Positions 1-8,329 of a stretch of 13,603 nucleotides of DNA are shown here, piece by piece. The first letter of the stretch is position 1, and every line of letters begins with the position of its first letter. The notes under the pieces are model-generated. The model was given only the letters and a program-made list of their open reading frames with translations. It had not been told where the DNA came from and ran no database searches. The DNA is from Bacteroidales bacterium. GTDB lineage: Bacteria; Bacteroidota; Bacteroidia; Bacteroidales; UBA12077. A program made the translations under genes and the position numbers. The stretch is taken from assembly GCA_030635365.1 (NCBI GenBank), contig DAOVYZ010000024.1:1-13603 (forward strand). The letters run 5' to 3'.

Positions 1-3000
1 AGACTTTATATAATTATATTCTTTATTTTTCCATTAAATATAACAGCCCAGAACCAAGGCCTGAGATTTAATCATTTTTCAATTGAACAAGGATTGTCTC
101 AAGTAGAGATTTTATGTATAATCCAGGATCATCAAGGATTTATGTGGTTTGGAACTCAGGACGGATTAAATAAGTTTGATGGATACAATTTTACTATTTA
201 TAGATACGCAATTAACGACAATACTAGATTGAGTCATAATTTTATATTGTCAATTATAGAAGATTCCAGGGGCAATCTTTGGATTGGAACTCGCGGTGGA
301 GGATTGAATAAATTCGATCAAAAATCAGAAACCTTTACCAGGTATCAAAATCAAATCGACAATCCTCATAGCCTCAACAACAATATTGTCAGGTCAATTC
401 TTGAAGATTCAGATGGAAATATATGGGTAGGAACCGATGGTGGCGGGATAAATAAATTAGATACAACTTCAGGAATCTTTATCCATTACACCTACTCGGT
501 CGATAATCTTAATAGTCTGAGCAGTAATAATATTTTGACAATTTTTGAAGATAGCCATAACATTTTATGGATAGGAACCGATGGTGGAGGATTAAATAAA
601 TTAAATAGGAGCAACAACAATTTTACCCATTACATTCACAAAGAAAATAATATAAAAAGCATCAGCCACAATTCTGTTACATCAATTTTTGAAGATACCG
701 AAGGAATTCTTTGGATTGGAACAAATGGAGGAGGTATCAACAAATTTAATCCTTCAACTGAAACTTTTACTCCTTATCTAAATCAATCTGATAATCCACA
801 AAGCCTAAGTGACAATAATATAAGAACTATTCTTGAGGATACCAATGGCACGTTGTGGATTGGCACTTATGGAAGTGGCCTCAAAAAATTTGATAAATAC
901 TTAGAAACATTCACAACATACAAACATTTTGCTAACAATCCGCAAAGTCTCAGCAACGACCGTGTATTATCAATTTTCGAAGATATTAGCAATAACTTAT
1001 GGATTGGAACTCAATATAGATTAAATATGTATGACCCGATGCAGGAAGTTTTTACCCTTTATCAACACCATGAAAACATCTCTACAAGTTTAAGTAAAAA
1101 CGATATTTTTTCAATAACCGAAGATACAGAGGGATACCTGTGGATAGGAACATATGGTGGTGGAATCAATAAATTTGACCGTTCTACAAATACTTTTATC
1201 CATTACCAACATCAAGACGAAAACCCCCAAAGCTTAAACCTCAACTATGTTCGATCAATCTTTGAAGATTCCAAAGGAAATTTATGGATTGGTACAGATG
1301 GAGGCGGCCTTAACAAATTCGACCGAAAATCAGGAATATTTACCCATTATCTGCATCAAAGTGACAATCCCCAGAGTATAAGCCACAACAACGTGAGAGC
1401 AATTTTTGAAGATTCTATGGGAGATTTGTGGATAACAACATTTGGCGGAGGATTAAATAAATTCAACCCAAATTCCAACACATTTACACACTACAAGCAT
1501 CAAGTGGGAAATCCCCAGAGTTTAAGCCACAACAATGCTTACTCAATTAATGAGGATTCTAAAGGTACACTTTGGATAGGAACCGATGGTGGAGGGCTAA
1601 ATAAATTTAATCGACAAGAAAAAACATTCAGTAGTTATACAAACCAAGAGAATAACCCCCAAAGCACAAGTAGCAACTTTATTTCATGCATTTATGAAGA
1701 TACTGAAGGCACATTATGGTTAGGAACTGACGTTGGTTTTAATAAATTCAACCAAGAAACAGAAACTTTTATTAGGTACAGTACAAAAGACGGTTTGCCA
1801 AACAACGTTGTATATGGTATACTCGAAGATAATAAAGGATATTTATGGTTAAGTACAAATAAGGGCCTCAGTAGGTTTAATCCGAAAACAAATAAATTTA
1901 AAAACTTTGATAAGCTAAACGGCTTGCAAAGCAATGAATTTAATGGAGGAGCCTATTTTAAAGATCGAAGAGGGAGAATGTATTTTGGTGGCACAAACGG
2001 GTTAAATGAATTTTACCCTGATAGCATTCAAGATGATTCATTTATCCCCCAGGTAGTAATTACTGATTTTTTATTGTTTAACAAATCCGTGTCAATAACT
2101 AAAAAAGGCATTAAAAAAAATAAATTTGAACTTCCTCAACATATTGGGTTTACCAAAGAAATTACGCTAAATTATACCGATTACATTTTTGGGTTTGAAT
2201 TTTCTGCTTTAAATTACAGGCAAGCTGAAAAAAATCAATTCAAGTATAAATTGGAAGGATTCGATGAGGATTGGATTGAAACAGAGTACTTGCATCGCAG
2301 AGTTACATATACTAATATACCTCATGGAAATTATACATTCCGTGTTATAGCATCAAATGCAGACAATTATTGGAATGAGAAAGGTGCTAATATAAAACTT
2401 GCAATCCTTCCTCCTTTTTGGAAAACATGGTGGTTTAGAATCAGTTCAATAATATTTTTAATTCTGTCAATTTATATTTGGATTAATTCCAGAATCAGGA
2501 ATATTAAAATACAGAAAAAAACACTTGAAAAGAAAGTAAAAATCAGAACTGAAGAACTTTACGAAGCCAATACGCGCCTGAAAGAAAATCAAACAGACCT
2601 GGAAATCAAACAAGAAGAAATTTTAGCCCAACGAGATGCCATAGAAAGTCAAAATAAGGAATTGGAAAAATTATCAATTATTGCTAGTGAAACAGACAAT
2701 GCAATTACAATAATGGATGCACAAGGTAATTTTGAATGGTTTAATAATGCATATATTAAAATGTCAGGATATAGTTTAGATGAATTTAAAAAGATTAAGG
2801 GAAAGAATATCATTAACGTAAGTACAAATAAAAATATTAAGAACATAGTAAGTTCTTGTATAAATAACAAGAAATCTGTTAGCTACGAAAGTGAAATAAC
2901 TGCCAAATCTGGCGAAAAAATATGGACTCAAGTTACGGTTACTCCAATATTGGGTAAAGATGATAATGTAATAAAATTGATTAGCATAGAATCTGACATA

Positions 3001-4344
3001 AGAAAACTTAAAGAATATGAAAAAAAAATACTAAACAAAAATGATGAGCTGGCAGCGCAACAAGACTCGATTAAACAACAAAATAAAGATATTGCAGCGC
3101 ATAGAGATTCCATTAAAAAGCAAAACAAAGAACTTGAAAAGCATAGAAATCATCTTGATCAGCTTGTAAAAGCTCGAACTGCAGAATTGGAAAAAGCCAA
3201 AGAAAAAGCTGAAGAATCTGACCGATTAAAATCTGCATTCTTAGCTAATATGTCACATGAAATACGTACTCCTATGAATGCTATTGTAGGGTTCTCAAGT
3301 TTATTAAATGATCCTGATATAACTGATAGTGACCGTGAAGACCTCATTTTTAGGATTGAACACAGCGGAAACACTTTAATGCACTTAATTAACGATATAA
3401 TTGACATTGCTAAGATTGAAGCCGGGCAACTTGATATTAATAAAAAGGAATGCCCAGTTAACAATATCCTAACTGAACTATATAATACTTACCTGCAAAA
3501 AGATGAATTAATCAATAACAAAAATCTGGAACTAAAGTTTAAATTAGAAATTGAAAAAGAAGATTTCTTAATTCTTACCGATACCATACGCATACAACAA
3601 GTATTGATTAATTTACTCGACAATGCATTTAAATTTACCGATAAAGGTTCTATTGAATTTGGCTATACAACTGAAAAAAAGAATAACGAACCTTACTTGA
3701 CTTTTTATGTTAAAGACACAGGAGCCGGACTTACAAAAGAACAGCAAAAAACAGTATTTACAAGGTTTACAAAATTCGAAAACGATAGAAAGAAATTTTA
3801 CAGCGGTGCAGGACTTGGCCTTGCAATAAGCAAAAACATTATTGAACTATTAGACGGAGAAATTTGGGTAGAATCCGAACCAAACAAGGGTGCAACATTC
3901 TACTTCACAATACCATTAACAGAATTGGTTACCGATGGTATAATATTAAGTACTCCTAAACCTGAGAGTTCTTATAATTGGAAAAACAAAAAAATTCTGA
4001 TTGCTGAAGATGAGAATAGTAATTATGAGTTGTTAGAGGTTATCTTAAAAAAGGCAAAGGCAAAAATTATAAGAGCTATAAATGGAACAGAAGTACTTAG
4101 CATCTTTCACGAAGAAAAGAATCTAGATCTCATTTTAATGGATATTAAAATGCCCGAAATTGATGGTTTGGAAGTTACTAAACAAATACGTAATAAAAAT
4201 GCAGATATACCCATAATTGCAATAACTGCTTTCGCAATGGTCGATGACGAAAAAATAAGTTTAAAATCTGGTTGCAACGACTATATCTCTAAGCCTATTG
4301 ACAGATCAAAATTACTTGAAATGCTCAATAAATTCTTAGGATAA
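1..4344 (+). CDS. Hybrid sensor histidine kinase, 14-blade propeller/Y_Y_Y/PAS/HisKA/HATPase/REC (5' end outside window)
   Basis: Frame 1 is open from the window edge, so the gene starts upstream. The first residues form a hydrophobic signal peptide ending near NITAQ (about residues 1-17). The TTG at 94 lies inside the first propeller region and is not the start. Residues are numbered from base 1. Residues 37-676 hold 14 blades of the type LWIGTDGGGLNKF, matching two seven-blade wheels that should bind a ligand in the periplasm. A Y_Y_Y domain (about 720-805) and one membrane helix (about 811-832) follow. In the cytoplasm come a coiled coil, a PAS domain (about 891-1005), more coiled coil, HisKA with phospho-acceptor His1086 in SHEIRTPMN, HATPase (Asn1208 of the N box; DTGAGL; GAGLGLAIS from 1269) and a receiver (about 1330-1447) with phospho-acceptor Asp1381 in LMDIKMP. 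No DNA-binding domain follows. The stop is 6 bp before the next kinase gene, suggesting co-transcription. The ligand is unknown; many relatives sense glycans. Confidence 0.95.
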   Translation, partial: RLYIIIFFIFPLNITAQNQGLRFNHFSIEQGLSQVEILCIIQDHQGFMWFGTQDGLNKFDGYNFTIYRYAINDNTRLSHNFILSIIEDSRGNLWIGTRGGGLNKFDQKSETFTRYQNQIDNPHSLNNNIVRSILEDSDGNIWVGTDGGGINKLDTTSGIFIHYTYSVDNLNSLSSNNILTIFEDSHNILWIGTDGGGLNKLNRSNNNFTHYIHKENNIKSISHNSVTSIFEDTEGILWIGTNGGGINKFNPSTETFTPYLNQSDNPQSLSDNNIRTILEDTNGTLWIGTYGSGLKKFDKYLETFTTYKHFANNPQSLSNDRVLSIFEDISNNLWIGTQYRLNMYDPMQEVFTLYQHHENISTSLSKNDIFSITEDTEGYLWIGTYGGGINKFDRSTNTFIHYQHQDENPQSLNLNYVRSIFEDSKGNLWIGTDGGGLNKFDRKSGIFTHYLHQSDNPQSISHNNVRAIFEDSMGDLWITTFGGGLNKFNPNSNTFTHYKHQVGNPQSLSHNNAYSINEDSKGTLWIGTDGGGLNKFNRQEKTFSSYTNQENNPQSTSSNFISCIYEDTEGTLWLGTDVGFNKFNQETETFIRYSTKDGLPNNVVYGILEDNKGYLWLSTNKGLSRFNPKTNKFKNFDKLNGLQSNEFNGGAYFKDRRGRMYFGGTNGLNEFYPDSIQDDSFIPQVVITDFLLFNKSVSITKKGIKKNKFELPQHIGFTKEITLNYTDYIFGFEFSALNYRQAEKNQFKYKLEGFDEDWIETEYLHRRVTYTNIPHGNYTFRVIASNADNYWNEKGANIKLAILPPFWKTWWFRISSIIFLILSIYIWINSRIRNIKIQKKTLEKKVKIRTEELYEANTRLKENQTDLEIKQEEILAQRDAIESQNKELEKLSIIASETDNAITIMDAQGNFEWFNNAYIKMSGYSLDEFKKIKGKNIINVSTNKNIKNIVSSCINNKKSVSYESEITAKSGEKIWTQVTVTPILGKDDNVIKLISIESDIRKLKEYEKKILNKNDELAAQQDSIKQQNKDIAAHRDSIKKQNKELEKHRNHLDQLVKARTAELEKAKEKAEESDRLKSAFLANMSHEIRTPMNAIVGFSSLLNDPDITDSDREDLIFRIEHSGNTLMHLINDIIDIAKIEAGQLDINKKECPVNNILTELYNTYLQKDELINNKNLELKFKLEIEKEDFLILTDTIRIQQVLINLLDNAFKFTDKGSIEFGYTTEKKNNEPYLTFYVKDTGAGLTKEQQKTVFTRFTKFENDRKKFYSGAGLGLAISKNIIELLDGEIWVESEPNKGATFYFTIPLTELVTDGIILSTPKPESSYNWKNKKILIAEDENSNYELLEVILKKAKAKIIRAINGTEVLSIFHEEKNLDLILMDIKMPEIDGLEVTKQIRNKNADIPIIAITAFAMVDDEKISLKSGCNDYISKPIDRSKLLEMLNKFLG
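568..1595 (+). repeat. Pair of identical 23-bp direct repeats inside propeller region, 1005 bp apart
   Basis: The stretch 568-590 is identical to 1573-1595, and identity resumes after two mismatches for about 10 more bases. Both encode the WIGTDGGG core of a blade (blade 4 and blade 11). The spacing of 1005 bp equals 335 codons and seven blades, so the copies hold the same place in the two predicted seven-blade wheels. A third, less perfect copy lies near 431 in blade 3. Confidence 0.8.
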
Positions 4345-4350
4345 AAGATT

Positions 4351-7300
4351 ATGAAAAAAGAAACCCAAAATATTGTTAAGAAAGTAGGAAAAAACATACC
4401 GGTATTTTTCATGATACTAATTTTCTTCAATATTGCTTATTCTCAGGAAGAAAAATTGAGCTTTGAAAAAATAAGCTCTGAAAACAGGGGCCTGAAAAAT
4501 GTTTTTACTGAAATATACCAGGATTCAAAAGGATTTATGTGGTTTGGTAGTGAAAATAGTATAATGCGGTTTGATGGTTATAAAGTAAAAGTATTTGAAG
4601 GTAAGTTGACAAATAACAATAGTATTTCGGGAAACGTTTATTCTATAACTGAAGATAAACATGGTTTTATATGGATTGGAGCCTATATGAAGCTTTTACA
4701 ATATGATAGAAAATTAAATACATTTTCCTGTTATAGTGAGAAAGAAAATATCAATTATCAGATTAATGACCTTTTTGCAGATGCAGGTTATATATATATT
4801 GCTACCGACAAAGGTATTTATAGATTTAACCCTGCTACCAAAAAAAATAAACTTTTAAAATTCAATACTAACCCTAAATTTAATACAACCAAATTCTCTG
4901 ATATTTTTAATGAAAACGATAGTATACTTTGGCTAAGCACCGTTGATGGTTTAATAAAATATAATTTAAAATCAGGTAACCATATTATATTTACGAGTCA
5001 TCCGAAAAATAAAAATAGCTTATTAAACAATGAATGTAAGGTTTGCAAAAAAATAAGTAATGACTTATGGATTGGCCATAACAATGGAATCTCAATCCTT
5101 AATCCAAAAAACAATTCCTTTAAAAGAATATCTTCTGCAGGTAAAGATAGTTTACAATCAGTCCCAATTAAAATAACTGATATTATTCAGGGTCAAAAAG
5201 GATTTGTTTATATAGGTACTATTAACAGGGGGCTGTATCTGTATAATCCGGCAAATAATAAATTCCATCAGTATACCAATAACCCTGATATTATGAATAG
5301 TTTAAGTAATGACAGGGTGAAATGTTTATACAAAGATAAGTCTGGTGTTTTATGGATAGGAACCATTGGGGGGGGCGTTAACAAAATATTCACAGACAAG
5401 AAAAAATTCCATACTCTAAAACATAGCAAAAATAAAGAAAATTCATTAGCCAATAACCAGGTACATGGAATAACTGAAGATAAAGAACAAAATATTTGGT
5501 TTACAACCTTAGGAGGCCTCAGTAAATATGATCCTAAGAATCAAGTTTTTTATAATTATAAAAATATTGGCAAAACAGACAAGCATATTCTTGACCTCAT
5601 GAATTGGTCAATAATAACAGATAAATCGGGAAACATATGGATAGGTTCTAATAGTGGTTTAAGTATGTACAACCCTAATAAGAGTAATTTTACTCACTAC
5701 CAACATATACCGTTAAAGAATAGTATTAGCAATAATCATATTTATATCATTTTTGAAGATTCAAAAGGGAATATATGGACAGGAACAAAAAATGGCCTCA
5801 ATAAATTAAATCCTAAAACACAATTTTTTGTAAATTATTATCATGAACCAAATAAAAATAGCTTGTCAAATAACATAATATGGCGAATAAATGAAGATCA
5901 CGAAGGTTTTTTATGGTTTGCAACATCTAAAGGATTAAACAAACTAAATCCAGCCACAAATAAGTTTACTCATTATTTGTACGAACCCGGAAACTTTAAT
6001 AGTTTATTTACTGACGTTAATGAGATTTTTATTTCAAATGATAACACCATGTGGATAGGAACACATGGATTTGGTTTACTCAGATTTAATAAAAAACAAG
6101 AAAAATTTACACATTTTGGCAAAAAATCAGGACTATCAAGCAATAATATCTTCTCAATTCTTGAAGATGATTCAGGTATTCTATGGATGGGAACCAATAA
6201 TGGTATCTCACGGTTTAATCCTAAAACACTTGAAGTTAAAAATTATAAAGCTGAACAAGGTTTACAGGGAAATGAGTTTAATTTTGGCAAACTCAAATCA
6301 TCATCCGGTTTATTCTATTTTGGAGGTACAGATGGTATAAATTATTTTTATCCCGACAGCATAAAAGAGCATTCTCATATTCCCAATGTAGTAATTACAG
6401 GTTTAAAAATAAAAAATAAACAAGTAAATCCAGAGGATACAATAAATGGCAGGCAATTACTAAAATACACTATTGACGAAACTGATGAAATTATACTTAT
6501 TTTTAAAGATAAAAATGTTACGTTCGAATTTGCAGCACTACATTATGCCCTGCCTGAAAAGAATCAGTATAAATATAAGTTAGAAGGATTTGATGATGAA
6601 TGGAATAATAATAAAAATTTAAGATTTGCAACTTATACAAACTTACCTCCAGGAGAGTATAAATTTTTAGTTAAAGCCAGTAATTTTGACGATGTATGGA
6701 ATGAAAATCCAACAGAATTAAAAATTATTGTTAGGCCCCCTTTCTGGAAAACATGGTGGTTTCGTTCAGGAGTATTTGCTATATTCTTATTTCTTACATA
6801 CAGCATATATAAAATACGTATCCGCGCAATTAAAGAACAAAATAAAATTCTTGAACAAAAGGTTGATACCAGAACAAAACATTTATATGATTTAAATACC
6901 CGATTGGAAGAAAAGCAAACTGACCTGGAAGTAAAACAAGAAGAAATAACTACACAACGAGATTTTGCCGAAAAACAAAAAAAGTTTATCGAAAAGCAAA
7001 ATAAAGAACTTGAGAAGCATAGGAATAAACTTAATCAATTAGTGCGAGAAAGAACTTCAGAACTTGAAATTGCTTTGGAAAAAGCAAAAGAATCGGACAG
7101 ATTAAAATCTGTATTCCTCTCAAATATGTCGCACGAGGTACGTACACCAATGAATGCCATTATTGGTTTTTCCGGCTTACTTAACGATCCTGAATTAACT
7201 GAAGATAATCGTGAAGAACTCGTAGCACGTATCGAACATAACACCAATACCCTATTGCATTTAATTGAGGATATAATTGATATTGCTAAAATTGAAGCTG

Positions 7301-8220
7301 GAGAACTCGAAATTTACAAAAAAGACTGTCAAATAAATAAGATTCTAAATGAACTACATGTAGAATATAAAGAAAAAATAAAACTCATATATAATAAAGC
7401 CCTGGAAATAAAATTAAGCCTTGGTACAAAAGATAAAGAGTTTAAAATACACACTGATACGGTACGATTAGAACAAATTCTAAGTAATTTAATTGATAAT
7501 GCTATTAAGTTCACTGAAAAGGGACTTATTGAGTTTGGATATACCCTGGGTAAAGACAAAAATGACCAGAATATTGTGTTTTTCATAAAAGATACTGGTA
7601 TTGGGCTTTCAAAAGAACAGCAAAAAAATATTTTTCAAAGATTTACTAAGATTGAAGAAAATAGAAAGAAATTGCACCGAGGTGCAGGGCTCGGATTAGC
7701 TATAAGTCAAAATATTGTTGAACTTCTTGGAGGTAAAATATGGATAGATTCTACACCAAATAAAGGTTCTACGTTCTATTTTTCCATTCCAATAACCGAA
7801 TTAACTACAAACGATAATAATATGAAAACAATGAATGAAGTTGGCTCATATAATTGGGGAAAAAAGACCATTTTAGTAGCTGAAGATGAAGATAGCAATT
7901 TTAATCTGGTCGAGTTAATATTAAGAAATACAAATGCAAAAATAATAAGAGCCTTAAATGGTAATGAAGTCTTGGAAATTTTCCAAAAAGAAAATAGCAT
8001 TGACCTGATACTAATGGACATAAAAATGCCTGATATGGATGGATTAGAAGCTACTAAACGGATAAGAAAATTTGATGCAGAAATCCCAATAATTGCTCAC
8101 ACAGCCTATGCTATGGCAGATGATGAAAAATTAAGTTTAAAATCTGGTTGCAACAACTATATCTCTAAACCCATTAAGAAAGAAAAATTAATGGAAATAC
8201 TAAATAAATATTTAACTTAA
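4351..8220 (+). CDS. Hybrid sensor histidine kinase, 14-blade propeller/Y_Y_Y/HisKA/HATPase/REC (no PAS)
   Basis: Complete 1289-residue paralogue of the preceding gene, starting 6 bp after its stop. The ATG at 4351 is chosen because it gives a signal peptide directly (basic MKKETQNIVKK, hydrophobic core, probable cleavage after AYS near residue 31). Fourteen propeller blades (about 56-672) are more diverged than in the neighbour. They are followed by Y_Y_Y (about 723-800), a membrane helix (about 803-823), a coiled coil, HisKA with His928 in SHEVRTPMN, HATPase (Asn1050; DTGIGL from 1081; GAGLGLAIS from 1111) and a receiver (about 1172-1289) with Asp1223 in LMDIKMP. The PAS domain and the doubled coiled coil of the first kinase are absent, and there is no C-terminal DNA-binding domain. 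All catalytic motifs are intact. It should autophosphorylate in response to a periplasmic ligand and pass phosphate to its own or a separate receiver. An 8-G run at 5368-5375 is a potential slippage site. Ligand and output are unknown. Confidence 0.96.
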   Translation: MKKETQNIVKKVGKNIPVFFMILIFFNIAYSQEEKLSFEKISSENRGLKNVFTEIYQDSKGFMWFGSENSIMRFDGYKVKVFEGKLTNNNSISGNVYSITEDKHGFIWIGAYMKLLQYDRKLNTFSCYSEKENINYQINDLFADAGYIYIATDKGIYRFNPATKKNKLLKFNTNPKFNTTKFSDIFNENDSILWLSTVDGLIKYNLKSGNHIIFTSHPKNKNSLLNNECKVCKKISNDLWIGHNNGISILNPKNNSFKRISSAGKDSLQSVPIKITDIIQGQKGFVYIGTINRGLYLYNPANNKFHQYTNNPDIMNSLSNDRVKCLYKDKSGVLWIGTIGGGVNKIFTDKKKFHTLKHSKNKENSLANNQVHGITEDKEQNIWFTTLGGLSKYDPKNQVFYNYKNIGKTDKHILDLMNWSIITDKSGNIWIGSNSGLSMYNPNKSNFTHYQHIPLKNSISNNHIYIIFEDSKGNIWTGTKNGLNKLNPKTQFFVNYYHEPNKNSLSNNIIWRINEDHEGFLWFATSKGLNKLNPATNKFTHYLYEPGNFNSLFTDVNEIFISNDNTMWIGTHGFGLLRFNKKQEKFTHFGKKSGLSSNNIFSILEDDSGILWMGTNNGISRFNPKTLEVKNYKAEQGLQGNEFNFGKLKSSSGLFYFGGTDGINYFYPDSIKEHSHIPNVVITGLKIKNKQVNPEDTINGRQLLKYTIDETDEIILIFKDKNVTFEFAALHYALPEKNQYKYKLEGFDDEWNNNKNLRFATYTNLPPGEYKFLVKASNFDDVWNENPTELKIIVRPPFWKTWWFRSGVFAIFLFLTYSIYKIRIRAIKEQNKILEQKVDTRTKHLYDLNTRLEEKQTDLEVKQEEITTQRDFAEKQKKFIEKQNKELEKHRNKLNQLVRERTSELEIALEKAKESDRLKSVFLSNMSHEVRTPMNAIIGFSGLLNDPELTEDNREELVARIEHNTNTLLHLIEDIIDIAKIEAGELEIYKKDCQINKILNELHVEYKEKIKLIYNKALEIKLSLGTKDKEFKIHTDTVRLEQILSNLIDNAIKFTEKGLIEFGYTLGKDKNDQNIVFFIKDTGIGLSKEQQKNIFQRFTKIEENRKKLHRGAGLGLAISQNIVELLGGKIWIDSTPNKGSTFYFSIPITELTTNDNNMKTMNEVGSYNWGKKTILVAEDEDSNFNLVELILRNTNAKIIRALNGNEVLEIFQKENSIDLILMDIKMPDMDGLEATKRIRKFDAEIPIIAHTAYAMADDEKLSLKSGCNNYISKPIKKEKLMEILNKYLT
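5368..5375 (+). repeat. 8-G homopolymer inside propeller blade 7 of second kinase
   Basis: Eight consecutive G residues encode part of Gly340-Gly342 in the IGGGV stretch of a blade. The equivalent glycine codons elsewhere in both kinases are mixed (GGT, GGA, GGC). One extra G would give a TAA within two codons after the run. Losing one G gives a stop about 15 codons later. Homopolymers of this kind can slip during replication. Confidence 0.7.
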
Positions 8221-8251
8221 ATAATACTCGGAAAATAGTAAAATTAAATTA

Positions 8252-8295
8252 AGGTAAAACATGAAAAAAAGTAGTCATGCATTTTTGTTTTACCT
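8252..8295 (+). repeat. Hairpin (inverted repeat) between second kinase and stand-alone receiver
   Basis: The 10-base arms AGGTAAAACA (8252-8261) and TGTTTTACCT (8286-8295) are perfectly complementary. Past a small bulge, the A run at 8264-8270 can pair further with the T run at 8282-8285, extending the stem. No U-tract follows the right arm, so it is a poor intrinsic terminator. It may instead be an mRNA-stability or attenuation element, or half of a regulatory site. Its role is unknown. Confidence 0.5.
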
Positions 8296-8305
8296 GTCCA
8301 TTTAG
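8261..8305 (+). other. 14-codon micro-ORF within the hairpin (possible leader or gene remnant)
   Basis: ATG at 8261 opens a short frame reading MKKSSHAFLFYLSI and ending at TAG 8303-8305, with an AAGG-containing stretch 7 bases upstream. The peptide has the basic start and hydrophobic run of the beginning of a signal peptide. It could be a leader peptide, the remaining 5' end of a lost gene, or chance. Translation cannot be judged from sequence alone. Confidence 0.25.
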
Positions 8306-8313
8306 TAAATTAG
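8284..8313 (+). promoter_or_regulatory. Weak candidate Bacteroidota promoter before the stand-alone receiver
   Basis: TTTG at 8284-8287 and TAAATTAG at 8306-8313 resemble the Bacteroidota sigma-ABfr pattern (TTTG, about 19 bases, TAnnTTTG). The -7 box has one mismatch and the spacer is 18. Transcription would start about 10 bases before the ATG at 8330. The AT-rich background makes chance matches likely, so this is tentative. Confidence 0.2.
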
Positions 8314-8329
8314 TTAAAAAATAAAAAAC

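Noticed and set aside
3159..3464. Minus-strand frame of 101 codons opposite HisKA of the first kinase
   Set aside because: It mirrors a highly conserved coding stretch. A similar shadow appears at the same place in the second kinase (7035-7247), as expected from shared codons and not from a gene.
3988..4344. AraC-type HTH output domain at the end of the hybrid kinases
   Set aside because: Both proteins end immediately after the last receiver helix (NKFLG and NKYLT), with no further coding sequence in frame.
6065..6340. Overlapping 91-codon plus-strand frame inside the second kinase
   Set aside because: It lies wholly inside propeller and blade-closing sequence of an intact gene and has no recognisable protein features. 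It is a frame shadow.
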